Shown here: positions 1 to 7,362 of the stretch, piece by piece
How positions within the stretch are numbered: position 1 is the stretch's first letter
How the letters are laid out: each line of letters opens with the position of its first letter
Source of the DNA: CALAED01 sp937891035
Lineage (GTDB): Bacteria > Actinomycetota > Actinomycetes > Streptosporangiales > Streptosporangiaceae
Direction: 5' to 3'
DNA: 14,581 bases
Assembly (NCBI GenBank): GCA_035642125.1
Contig: DASQSZ010000321.1
Span: 1-14,581, forward strand
Translations under genes and position numbers: made by a program
Notes under the pieces: model-generated
Told to the model about the DNA's origin: nothing
The model's input: only the letters and a program-made list of their open reading frames with translations
Database searches by the model: none

Positions 1-654
1 AATCGAACATGGAGCGGGATCGCCGGCTACGTTGGCCGCAAGTCGCCGGAGATCGCGCATCCGCTCAACGTCTTGGAGGACTGCGGTCTGCTCGCCAAGG
101 AGCCGGACGCGTTCCGCCAGGGCAAGTCGACGTATCGCATCGTGGAGCCGCTGATCACCTTCTACCAGGCGATTATGCGACCGGACTGGAGCAGACTCGA
201 ACTCGGTGAAGCGGCGGCGGTCTGGCGGGACCAGCGCGCCGTGTTCGGATCCCAGGTCGTCGGTCCCCACTTCGAAAGCCTCTGCCGTGACTTCGCGTTG
301 CGAGCCGCCCCCGCGACATTCGGCGGATCGCCCGGTGAGGTGCTCTCCGGCGTGGTCAACGACCCGGCGAACCGTACCCAGATCGAGGTCGACGTCGTCG
401 TCTTCGCGCCCGCTTCCGCCGGGCGGCCGAGACGGATCCTCTCCTTGGGGGAGGCGAAGTGGGGGCAGGTCATGGGTCCGAGCCATGTCGCACGGCTGGC
501 CAGGGCTCGTGACCTCTTGGCGGTGAAAGGATTCGACGTCGCGGAGACGGCGCTGGCCTGCTACTCAGGTGCGGGTTTCGCCGACGAAGTGCGCGCCACC
601 GCGCGCGACGGCGAGGTCGCCTTGATCGACGTGGCGCGCCTTTACACCGATTGA
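1..654 (+). CDS. AAA/DUF234-type ATP-binding protein, C-terminal part (5' end outside window)
   Basis: The reading frame is open from base 1 to a TGA at 652-654 and gives 217 residues with no start, so the gene begins upstream of the window. The first ~60 residues look like the winged-helix segment that follows the ATPase core in archaeal-type/DUF234 ATPases: 'HPLNVLEDCGLL', then 'YRIVEPLITFY'. The rest matches the DUF234 region, a degenerate PD-(D/E)xK nuclease fold: a G-x-x-FE motif ('GPHFESLCRDF'), then D131 in 'EVDVVVF' and E151/K153 in 'GEAKW', a plausible D...ExK triad. The Walker A and B motifs would lie upstream and cannot be checked. Family members are ATPases of poorly known function, sometimes near mobile or defence genes. 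The gene has no visible link to the glycan genes. A TTG inside the frame (73) is not taken as the start because the homology-like sequence extends to base 1. Confidence 0.8.
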   Translation, partial: NRTWSGIAGYVGRKSPEIAHPLNVLEDCGLLAKEPDAFRQGKSTYRIVEPLITFYQAIMRPDWSRLELGEAAAVWRDQRAVFGSQVVGPHFESLCRDFALRAAPATFGGSPGEVLSGVVNDPANRTQIEVDVVVFAPASAGRPRRILSLGEAKWGQVMGPSHVARLARARDLLAVKGFDVAETALACYSGAGFADEVRATARDGEVALIDVARLYTD

Positions 655-800
655 GCCGCCATCCCCACGACCCACGCCGTAACCGTGGAATCACCGAGGG
701 TGGCCGTCTTCGGACATGCACGGTGATTGCCCGGTCGCCGCCCGGCGGGCGATGCTTTGCTGGTTCGCTTTCCCGCAGCAATGCCCAGGTGAGGCCATTC
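655..800. other. Intergenic spacer upstream of the phosphodiesterase gene
   Basis: This 146-bp gap separates the ATPase stop from the ATG of the secreted phosphodiesterase. It should hold the promoter of the latter, but I see no clear -35/-10 pair. A short GC-rich inverted repeat near 738-755 (5-bp stem) is too weak to call a terminator. At 786-793 a purine-rich AGGTGAGG serves as ribosome-binding site for the ATG at 801. The open frame from a TTG at 651 through this gap reads as low-quality Arg/Pro-rich peptide and is not taken as coding. Confidence 0.4.
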
Positions 801-2270
801 ATGACCATGTACAGTGCCCGGCGCGCGTACGTCGTCCTCGGCGCCGCGCTCGGCCTCACGCTGTCCGCCGGCCCGTGGGCGGCGCTTCCCACGCCACCGG
901 CCGCGGCGGACGCGGCGGCGGACGCGGTCCGGCTCGCGGACTTGCCGGCCCGGCCGTTCACCGGGCACCGCGGCGCCGGGGCTTACCTCGCGCCGGAGAA
1001 CACTGAGCAGGCCTTCGCCGCAGGGGTCGCCGACCCGGCCGCTGACATGCTGGAGTTCGACGTCCAGGTGCTCGCCGACGGCGCCGGTGCGATCTTCCAC
1101 GATCTGACCGTGGATCGGATCACCACGTCATCCGGGCGCGTCGCCGACCTGGACAGCGCGGCGTTCAAGGCGCTCACCATCGACGCGCGTTCGTGGTTCG
1201 GCGGCACGGCGGCGAACACCCGTCCGTTGCTGCTGGATGAGTTCCTCGACGAGTTCGCCGGGCGAAAGGCGCTGCTGGCCCATCCCAAGGACACGGCGGC
1301 CACGCGGCTCGTGATCAGTGAGATCACCCGGCGCGGGCTCGGCGATCAGGTGCGGATCCAGACCTTTTCCAGGTCCGACGCCGTCCTGGCCAAAAACGCC
1401 GGGATGCAGGCTCAGGTGCTGGTCGGCGGCACCACCCAGGCGACCACCGACACGCCGGCCGCCATCAAGGCCGACGGACTAAAGTACGTGTCGCTGTGGC
1501 AGGGTTTGCCGGACGCGACCATCAGGTCCTATGTCGCCGCCGGCCTGACCGTCAGCTGCTATGACGTCGACCGTCAATATCGCCGCGACCAGCTCTACCG
1601 GCTCGGCGTGGCCGGCATCGACGGCAACGACCCCGTCTACTCGCGTGGCGCCACCGCCGCCTATCGGCGCACCGGCGACCCGTTCGCCACTATGAAGTAC
1701 TGGTACGGGCACATGTCCCAGACCCAGAACGCCGCCAACGTGTCGGCGGCCCACCGCGGTTCGTTCACCGCGCCCGGCTGGTGGTCCATCCCCCGGGGCA
1801 CCAGCCCGCTGTTCGTCCGCCAGGGCTGGGCCGTGCCGCCCGATCCGAAGAATTACGTCCTGCACGCCTGGATCCGGTACGACGCCCTCGGCTCCGACGC
1901 CACGCGCTGGGCCGGGGTGTACTTCTCCGGCCGGTACGACCACGCGTTCAATGACGCCGCAAACGCCCGCAACAGCGGATATACCGCGATCTTGCGACAG
2001 AACGGCAGCCTGGAGCTCTACCGCAAGAGCCCCACCGCGACCGTACTGCTCAAGAAGGTCGCCACCCCCGCGCTCAAGGCCGGCACCATCGCCAAGATCA
2101 GCATCCGGGTGACCGCCACCACCGTGTACGCCCGCCGCTACGACGTCAACGGCGCGTCGGTCGCGGCGACCGACGGCACGTATCGCGGCGCCTACATCTA
2201 CCTCGGCCGCGCCGCCGCGGCCACCGCCCAAGGGCCCGGCGTCTCGTTCGACAACGTCGCCTTCTCCTGA
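801..2270 (+). CDS. Secreted glycerophosphodiester phosphodiesterase with C-terminal beta-sandwich-like domain
   Basis: 489 residues. The ATG at 801 is chosen because AGGTGAGG lies 7 nt upstream and the protein then opens with a signal peptide: R7-R8, a hydrophobic stretch at ~10-29, and Ala-rich cleavage sites around 34-40. The GDPD TIM-barrel domain (~50-335) shows H56 in 'GHRGAG', E66 in 'PENT', E85 and D87 in 'LEFDVQ', and H100 in 'IFHD'. These are the general acid/base and metal ligands of the family, which splits glycerophosphodiesters into glycerol 3-phosphate and an alcohol. The position usually read as 'E-I/V-K' is 'AHPK' here, with H161 replacing the conserved Glu ligand, so activity or metal use may differ. 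After ~335 comes a Trp/Tyr-rich region to the end that resembles a concanavalin/LamG-like beta sandwich ('VSFDNVAFS' at the terminus) and may bind sugar or cell wall. Expected location is outside the membrane. It converges on the next gene, with 15 bp between the stops. Confidence 0.88.
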   Translation: MTMYSARRAYVVLGAALGLTLSAGPWAALPTPPAAADAAADAVRLADLPARPFTGHRGAGAYLAPENTEQAFAAGVADPAADMLEFDVQVLADGAGAIFHDLTVDRITTSSGRVADLDSAAFKALTIDARSWFGGTAANTRPLLLDEFLDEFAGRKALLAHPKDTAATRLVISEITRRGLGDQVRIQTFSRSDAVLAKNAGMQAQVLVGGTTQATTDTPAAIKADGLKYVSLWQGLPDATIRSYVAAGLTVSCYDVDRQYRRDQLYRLGVAGIDGNDPVYSRGATAAYRRTGDPFATMKYWYGHMSQTQNAANVSAAHRGSFTAPGWWSIPRGTSPLFVRQGWAVPPDPKNYVLHAWIRYDALGSDATRWAGVYFSGRYDHAFNDAANARNSGYTAILRQNGSLELYRKSPTATVLLKKVATPALKAGTIAKISIRVTATTVYARRYDVNGASVAATDGTYRGAYIYLGRAAAATAQGPGVSFDNVAFS

Positions 2271-2285
2271 CTCAGATTCAAGCGA

Positions 2286-4505
2286 TCAGGCTCCGGACGG
2301 GCGGGCGCCGGTGAGCAGGCCGGTGAAAAGGGCGCAGACCTTGTCGAGGGAGTAGGCGTCCTTGACCTGGGCGTGGGCGAGGCCGCGCTCATCGTCCCAG
2401 CGGCCCTCGCGTACGGTCGCGGCGATCGAGGCGGCCATCGCGCCCGGGTTGGCGTGGATCCAATGCTGGTCGTAGATCGTCTCGGCGCCCGGCCAGTTGA
2501 GCAGCGCGGGCACCGCGCCGGAGGCCATGGCCTCGGCCGGCGCGAGGTGGAAGCTCTCATCGTCGCTGGTCGACAGCATGAACCCGATGCGCCGCAGCCA
2601 GGCGCCGACGTCCCTGCCGTACGGGTCGAAGACCACGGCCCCGGCCAGCGCCGGCGACCGGCGCACGCGCCGGAAGACCTCCTCGTAGTGGACCCGTTCC
2701 TCGTCCTTCTGCCAAATCCACCAGTAGTCCCAGGGCAGCTTGGACTTGACGAAGAGAGTGAAGCGCGGGTCGTCTCGGCGCAACTCCTCGAGCACGTCGA
2801 GCGCCACGTCGAACCGCTTGCGGGAGGGCGCCATGCCGATGAAGCCCACATGGTGCCGGGCGCCCTCCAGCTTGGGCCGGTGCAACTGGTCGATGTCGAC
2901 CCAGTTGGGCACAACGACGATCTTGCTTTCCGGCCAGCCCGTGAGCTTGCGGGTCAACTCGGCGTAGTGCGGGCTGACGCAGATGACCGCGTCGACGGCG
3001 TCGATGTCCAGCCGCGCCGGCCAGGCCGCGTACAGCTCGAAGCGGTGCAGCCGGACGACCAGCCGCTGCCCGGGCCGCTTGTGCTTGGCGTACCACAGCG
3101 CGTTGGGCCCGCACCACTCGCAGACGACGACGTCGGCCCAGTTGAGAAGCTCCTCGCTCCGCTGCGGGTCGTGGACCTTGAGCGCCGCCCAGTGGTCGAC
3201 GCGAACCTCCATGTCCGAGCGCGATTTGAGGTAGTCGAGCAGCGCGCTGAAGAACTTCAGGTCGTGACCGGCCACCACGACCTTGAGCCGCGGCGCGGTC
3301 GACTCCGTGGTCGCCGTGGTCGCCGCCGTCTCGTGCCAGGTGGCCGGGAAGGCGCGGCGCAGGTAGCGCGTCAGCCGGTCGGCGGCGGCGTCGAGGGTGA
3401 AGTCGGCGGCCGCGGCCAGACACCGCTCGCGGGCCAGCGCGTAGGTCTCCGGGTCGGCGCCGGCCGCGGCGAGCACGTCGACGACATCGTCCTCGGTGGC
3501 GGCGAACAGCGGATAGTCGGCGCCGAGTAGCCGTTCGTGCATGGGCGTGCGGTTGAGGACGACCGGGACGCCGAGCGCACCGCACTCCAGCACCTTGGTG
3601 GACAGCTCAAGGCTGGTGTCGAGATCGGCGTCCCGCCAGGACAGGGCGATGTCGCATTCGGCCGACAGCCGCATCGCCTCGGCCCGCGGGTGACCGCCGT
3701 GCCAGATGACCCCGCGCGTCGTCTCGAGCGCGGTACGCATGCGCTTGGTGAACGCCGGGTCCAGCGGATCCTTGTGGATCTTATCGCCGATCATGTGCAG
3801 TTCGGCGGCGATGCCGGCGGCGGCCAGCCGGCGCGGCAGCCCGGTCATCTCGTAGGTGTTCCAGCGCGGCGCGAACTTGCCCGTGTAGACGAGCTTCAGC
3901 GGCGCGGCCGGCACCGTGCCCCCCGGGTGCGGCGGGGCCGCCGGGGTCGCCATGCCGTCGGGCAGCACGACGACCGGCGGGAACAGCACGCACTTGCCCG
4001 CCGTCGCCGGCACCGCGCCCTCCAAGAAGCAGCGCAGCTCTTCGGTCTGGCAGAGCAGGAACCTGGACGCCTGGGCGATGCGCTTGAGCTCCCCACGGCG
4101 CGGGCCGGTGAACTCGGCGGCCGACTGCGGCACATCGGTGAGGTAGGTCCACAGCCGCCCGGCGAGCGGGCTGTGCGCCAGCAGGTGCGCCAGTTGGCGG
4201 CCCCTGACCACGATCAGGTCGTAGGGCTCTTCCGCGTCCACGGCGGTGAGCACACCGACCGCCTGCCGCGCCGACATCGACCGGTCGGGCTCGGTGAGGC
4301 CCTCCAGGTGCGGTTTGCGGACGGTCACCCCGTCCAGCTCTGCGAGCGGACCGACCAGCCGGTCCGTACGGACGGGGGCCTTGAGGACGAGCGTCACCGC
4401 GCACCCGGCCCGGACCAGCGCCTGCACCATCGCCTGGGCCCAGATCGCCGAGCCGTCGATCAGGTTGAGATCGACGTCGCCGTACACGAGTGCGCGATGT
4501 CGCAC
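2286..4505 (-). CDS. Tandem two-domain GT-B glycosyltransferase
   Basis: 739 residues from a GTG at 4505. An AAAGGA six bases before this GTG supports it over the in-frame GTG at 4520, which would add five residues and has only a distant GGGAG. Two GT-B modules are visible. The N-terminal one (~1-385) opens with 'ALVYGDVDLN', has a 'LVYTGKF' second-Rossmann strand and ends with 'STKVLECGALGVPVV' (K304, E307), the nucleotide-sugar-binding segment of GT4-like enzymes. A Thr/Ala linker (~388-404) leads to a second module (~405-735) with 'VVPNWVDIDQLH', 'VGFIGMAPSRKRFD' and a full E-x7-E motif, E650 and E658, in 'DESFHLAPAE'. Both modules therefore look potentially active and could add two sugars in sequence. 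No signal peptide or membrane segment is seen, so it is expected in the cytoplasm. It is the last gene of the leftward wecB unit, 59 bp after the preceding stop. Donor and acceptor are unknown. Confidence 0.85.
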   Translation of the reverse strand: MRHRALVYGDVDLNLIDGSAIWAQAMVQALVRAGCAVTLVLKAPVRTDRLVGPLAELDGVTVRKPHLEGLTEPDRSMSARQAVGVLTAVDAEEPYDLIVVRGRQLAHLLAHSPLAGRLWTYLTDVPQSAAEFTGPRRGELKRIAQASRFLLCQTEELRCFLEGAVPATAGKCVLFPPVVVLPDGMATPAAPPHPGGTVPAAPLKLVYTGKFAPRWNTYEMTGLPRRLAAAGIAAELHMIGDKIHKDPLDPAFTKRMRTALETTRGVIWHGGHPRAEAMRLSAECDIALSWRDADLDTSLELSTKVLECGALGVPVVLNRTPMHERLLGADYPLFAATEDDVVDVLAAAGADPETYALARERCLAAAADFTLDAAADRLTRYLRRAFPATWHETAATTATTESTAPRLKVVVAGHDLKFFSALLDYLKSRSDMEVRVDHWAALKVHDPQRSEELLNWADVVVCEWCGPNALWYAKHKRPGQRLVVRLHRFELYAAWPARLDIDAVDAVICVSPHYAELTRKLTGWPESKIVVVPNWVDIDQLHRPKLEGARHHVGFIGMAPSRKRFDVALDVLEELRRDDPRFTLFVKSKLPWDYWWIWQKDEERVHYEEVFRRVRRSPALAGAVVFDPYGRDVGAWLRRIGFMLSTSDDESFHLAPAEAMASGAVPALLNWPGAETIYDQHWIHANPGAMAASIAATVREGRWDDERGLAHAQVKDAYSLDKVCALFTGLLTGARPSGA

Positions 4506-4511
4506 GTGCGT

Positions 4512-4517
4512 TCCTTT
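4512..4517 (-). promoter_or_regulatory. Ribosome-binding site deciding the start of the tandem glycosyltransferase
   Basis: Read on the minus strand, AAAGGA is followed by six bases and then the GTG at 4505. The motif lies inside the reading frame that begins at the upstream GTG (4520), which argues that the downstream GTG is the true start. Confidence 0.55.
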
Positions 4518-4564
4518 CACATCGTCGGGGCGCTCCCGTAGGCCGCCCGGGTCAAACTGTTAGG

Positions 4565-6208
4565 TCAAAGTGACAGCAGGCGGGCACCTTGAGCGGCCCA
4601 TTGCGCGGGGGACCCGCCCAAGCCGTACCACTCGCGGCGCACCAGCGCGGGCTCGATGTCGGTGACAAAGGTGTACGGGGCGGCAGCGCCGCCGCCGGTG
4701 CCGCCCACGGCGTCGGCGCCCGAGCATTCGGCCGCGCAGACGAGATCGACCAGATGGGTGGCGGGGATCTCGTCGCGGGTCGGCCACGGCGCGATCCAGG
4801 CCGAGCGGGCCGCCTCGGCCGAGCTGTGGGCGACGATGCCGCGCTCGGCGAGCTCACCGGCGGCGATGGCCGCGCCCGGCCCGGTCATGACGGCCTCGGC
4901 CGGCCGGTGGATCTGCGCCTGCAGCCCGGCCACCAGCCGCAGCGCCGCGGCGGCGTCGGCGACGTCGGCGACCACCGCCACCCGCCGCTCGCGCAGCGGG
5001 TCGGCCCGCAGGCCGAGGCTTTCGCACAGCGCCGCGAGCCGTACCGGAGTGGCGTACCGCACGAACAGCGTGCGCAGCGCCGGACGAGGGTCGTGGCCGC
5101 CGGCCGCGGCGGCGAGCGCCGCCACCGCCACGGTGTTTTCCGCCCCGCCCGGCCGGCCGGCGAGCTCAACGCCCGGCCCCCCCGGCCGGGCCGCTCCGCC
5201 TTCGGCGACGGTGTAGACATGTTCGCGCAGATCGGCGGGCAGGCGGGCGGCCACCGGCGCGGGGCACAGCACCAGGGCGCCGGCGGCGAGCTGTTCTGGC
5301 ACCTGGCCGGGCGTCAGGGCCAGCGTGATCGCGCTGCGCCGCAGCAGGCCGGGCAGCGCGCGCGGGTCGCTCGTCACTGTGCGGGCGCCGATCGTCACGG
5401 CGATGTCGGCGACGGCCCGGCGCACGCCTGGCGGCACCCGCGCCGACGCGCCGAACGGCTCGACGATGACCGGCACGGTGTCACGGACGACCGCGCCGAC
5501 CGGGTTGAACCGGCGCAGCGAGACCCCGGGCGAGCCGGTCGCCGACCACTCCAGCCGGGCCAGGCCGGGCGGTGCCGCGCCCGGCTCCTCGCCCGAACCG
5601 GTCTCGTCCCACAAGACCACGGGCAGGCCGCGCCCGCGGGCGGTCTCCAGGAGCGCGCCGAGCGCCTGCTCCCTGTCGTACATCCCCGGCTCACCAAGGT
5701 AGGCCCACGCGCCGCCGGGCGCGCCGGCGGCGGCGTCGACGACCACCATGTCGGCGTCGGCGGTCTCGAGTGCGAGTACGGCATCGTGCGGCAGCAGCGA
5801 CACGACGCGGGCGAAGTCGGTGGCGGTGGCCAGGCAGGCCGGGCCGAGGACCCCGGCGATCGTGATCGTGTCGGCCGGCCCGGCGAGCGTCGGCACGGCG
5901 AGCAGCAGCCGGTCTTCCGGACGGGGCAGCCCGTTCAGGTCGAGGCCGGTGCGGCGCTCGCCGCTCGCGGCCGGCTGCGGGGCGTCACGGTGCTTCCAGA
6001 GCCGGTACAGCTGGCGCGGCAGCCGGACGGCCCCGCGGGCCGGACGCCGCGCCGCCTGCGCGAAGACCCGGCCGAACTGCATGGTCGTCGAGCTCTCCAG
6101 CGCGGCCAGCCGCTCTTCGAGCTCGTGCACGCGCGCCTCACGGTCGCGCAGCGCGGCGCGCAGCTTGGCCACCTGTTTGGCGGCCTTGGCGGTCGTCATG
6201 TCAGCCAC
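4565..6208 (-). CDS. CgeB/GT2-like glycosyltransferase-related protein with degenerate catalytic motif
   Basis: 547 residues. The GTG at 6208 has GAGG seven bases upstream, and the gene overlaps the wecB stop by 8 nt, a translational-coupling arrangement. Residues ~5-38 form a charged heptad-like coiled coil, followed by a basic linker. Residues ~85-415 recall the CgeB/DUF3880 family: an 'ADMVVVDAAAG' strand, a loop 'GLPVVLWDETG' equivalent to the usual 'GIPTVFWNKE', and 'LRTLFVRYATPVRLAAL' near the end, equivalent to 'LR-LFERHTYRHRL'. Residues ~418-547 recall the GT2 domain often fused to CgeB: 'RVAVVADVADAAAALRLVAG', then 'THLVDLVCAAECSGADAVG' and 'EPALVRREW'. The Asp-rich 'DDDDWYGP' block expected before 'HL-DL' reads 'WPTRDEIPAT' (residues 475-484), so the metal-binding motif seems lost. 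It may be a non-catalytic partner of the neighbouring transferases or have altered chemistry. I matched families by eye, so the assignment is tentative. Confidence 0.65.
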   Translation of the reverse strand: MADMTTAKAAKQVAKLRAALRDREARVHELEERLAALESSTTMQFGRVFAQAARRPARGAVRLPRQLYRLWKHRDAPQPAASGERRTGLDLNGLPRPEDRLLLAVPTLAGPADTITIAGVLGPACLATATDFARVVSLLPHDAVLALETADADMVVVDAAAGAPGGAWAYLGEPGMYDREQALGALLETARGRGLPVVLWDETGSGEEPGAAPPGLARLEWSATGSPGVSLRRFNPVGAVVRDTVPVIVEPFGASARVPPGVRRAVADIAVTIGARTVTSDPRALPGLLRRSAITLALTPGQVPEQLAAGALVLCPAPVAARLPADLREHVYTVAEGGAARPGGPGVELAGRPGGAENTVAVAALAAAAGGHDPRPALRTLFVRYATPVRLAALCESLGLRADPLRERRVAVVADVADAAAALRLVAGLQAQIHRPAEAVMTGPGAAIAAGELAERGIVAHSSAEAARSAWIAPWPTRDEIPATHLVDLVCAAECSGADAVGGTGGGAAAPYTFVTDIEPALVRREWYGLGGSPAQWAAQGARLLSL

Positions 6209-7319
6209 CGAGATACCTCATGACCACTTCGGCGATGCGCGGCCCGGCCTGGCCGTCCCACAGCGGCGGGGTCGGCCGGCCCGGGACGCCGTGCGTGCCT
6301 CGCGTCCCGCGCGTCCCCGTCGCGCCCGCGGCGCCGTTCGCGAGGGCCTTGCGGGCGGCGGGCACGAGCTCACTGAGCGTGACCAGCCGGTTGGTGCCGT
6401 GCGTGATCGTGATCGGTCGTTCCGTGTTGGGCCGTACGGTCAGGCACGGCACTCCCAAGATAGTCGTCTCCTCCTGGATGCCGCCGGAGTCGGTCACTAT
6501 CGTGGCCGCCCCCCGGACCGCGGCGATGAAGTCGATGTAGCCGAGCGGGTCGAGGACGCGCACCCGCGGGTGGTCGTCGAGGCCCGCCGCCATCAGCACC
6601 GGGCGGCCACGCGGGTGCAGCGGGATGATCAGGTCGGCCAGATCCGCGATCTCGTGCAGCCGGCGCACCAGTTCGCCGGCGACGCGAGGCGTATCGACGT
6701 TGGCCGGGCGGTGCAAGGTGGCCAGCACGTAGCGGTCGGGCAGCTCGTAGGCGGCCCTGACCCGTTCGATGTCGAACGTGGCGAGGTTCTTCAGCAGGGT
6801 GTCGATCATCGGGTTGCCGACGAAGTGCACCCGGTCCACCGGCACGCCTTCGTCGGCGAGGTGGCCGATCGCCTCGGGACTCGTGACGAAGCACAGGTCG
6901 GACAGCTGGTCGGTGAGTCGCCGGTTGACTTCTTCTGGCATGGTCATGTCGAAGCTGCGGAGCCCGGCTTCGACATGTGCGACCGGAATGCCCATCTTGG
7001 CCGCAACGAGCGCGGCCGCGATCGTCGAGTTCACGTCGCCGTACACGATGACCAGGCCAGGTGAACGCTTCGTGAACTCCGGTTCAAGGCCGATCATGAT
7101 GGCGGCGGTCTGTGCGGCATGGCTGCCGGAACCGACCTCGAGGTTGACGTCGGGCTCGGGCAACCCGAGCTCGCGGAAGAAGATCTCCGACATTCGTTCG
7201 TCGTAGTGCTGCCCGGTGTGGATGACCGTCTGCTCGGCGTCGCTGAGCGCGGAGATCACCGGAGCGGCCTTGACAAAGTTCGGTCGCGCACCGAGAACAT
7301 GCACGATGGGCTGGAGCAT
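6201..7319 (-). CDS. wecB: Non-hydrolysing UDP-N-acetylglucosamine 2-epimerase
   Basis: 372 residues, the usual length. The ATG at 7319 has AAGGG six bases upstream. The enzyme interconverts UDP-GlcNAc and UDP-ManNAc in the cytoplasm. Family signatures are all present: 'GARPNFVKAAPV' at 10-21, 'HTGQHYD' at 34-40, D95 in 'YGDVNST', E117 in 'HVEAGLRS', E130 in 'PEEVNRR', H203 in 'LATLHRPAN', 'TDSGGIQEE' and a C-terminal 'PPLWDG'. D95, E117, E130 and H203 correspond to the catalytic residues described for the E. coli enzyme. An unusual Gly-X-Y run of seven triplets (329-349) sits in the variable loop just before 'PPLWDG'. It heads the leftward unit, overlaps the next gene by 8 nt, and is divergent from a glycosyltransferase gene only 43 bp away. 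With wecC nearby, the likely pathway is UDP-GlcNAc to UDP-ManNAc to UDP-ManNAcA. Confidence 0.96.
   Translation of the reverse strand: MLQPIVHVLGARPNFVKAAPVISALSDAEQTVIHTGQHYDERMSEIFFRELGLPEPDVNLEVGSGSHAAQTAAIMIGLEPEFTKRSPGLVIVYGDVNSTIAAALVAAKMGIPVAHVEAGLRSFDMTMPEEVNRRLTDQLSDLCFVTSPEAIGHLADEGVPVDRVHFVGNPMIDTLLKNLATFDIERVRAAYELPDRYVLATLHRPANVDTPRVAGELVRRLHEIADLADLIIPLHPRGRPVLMAAGLDDHPRVRVLDPLGYIDFIAAVRGAATIVTDSGGIQEETTILGVPCLTVRPNTERPITITHGTNRLVTLSELVPAARKALANGAAGATGTRGTRGTHGVPGRPTPPLWDGQAGPRIAEVVMRYLGG
6273..6335 (-). repeat. Gly-X-Y (collagen-like) repeat inside wecB
   Basis: Seven consecutive triplets encode G-A-A, G-A-T, G-T-R, G-T-R, G-T-H, G-V-P and G-R-P. The segment replaces the ordinary variable loop before the conserved 'PPLWDG' of WecB. 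On DNA it is a degenerate 9-bp period rich in CGC/GTC words, which suggests slippage-driven expansion. Confidence 0.7.
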
Positions 7320-7348
7320 TAATTTCCCTTCTGTTCATCGGAATCGTC

Positions 7349-7354
7349 TACGCT
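7349..7354 (+). promoter_or_regulatory. Candidate -10 element for a leaderless glycosyltransferase transcript
   Basis: TACGCT fits the actinobacterial TANNNT -10 pattern and ends 8 bases before the GTG at 7363, so transcription could begin at or next to the start codon. No Shine-Dalgarno-like purine run lies in the 15 bases before this GTG, which fits a leaderless mRNA. I see no good -35 hexamer. The 43-bp divergent gap also holds the wecB ribosome-binding site on the other strand. Confidence 0.3.
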
Positions 7355-7362
7355 CGCCCGCC

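Noticed and set aside
651..800. N-terminal 50-codon extension of the phosphodiesterase from a TTG at 651
   Set aside because: It would put an Arg/Pro-rich segment before an obvious signal peptide. The ATG at 801 has a good ribosome-binding site.
801..900. Twin-arginine signal in the phosphodiesterase
   Set aside because: R7-R8 are present but the residue before them is Ala and the following FLK-like part is missing, so an ordinary Sec signal is more likely.
2266..2290. CCTGA/TCAGG inverted repeat between the convergent stops, as a bidirectional terminator
   Set aside because: Only a 5-bp stem with a 15-base loop, and it is formed largely by the two stop-codon contexts.
2373..4541. Two long plus-strand frames (2373-3530 and 3537-4541) antisense to the tandem glycosyltransferase
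   Set aside because: Both are low-complexity mirror frames. The minus-strand protein shows two sets of glycosyltransferase motifs.
4589..6223. A 544-codon open frame on the plus strand, antisense to the CgeB/GT2-like gene
   Set aside because: Its product is Arg/Gly/Ala-rich with no recognisable motif, and it mirrors the codon phase of the minus-strand gene, which has a ribosome-binding site, coiled coil and coupling to wecB. High-GC genes commonly leave such antisense frames.
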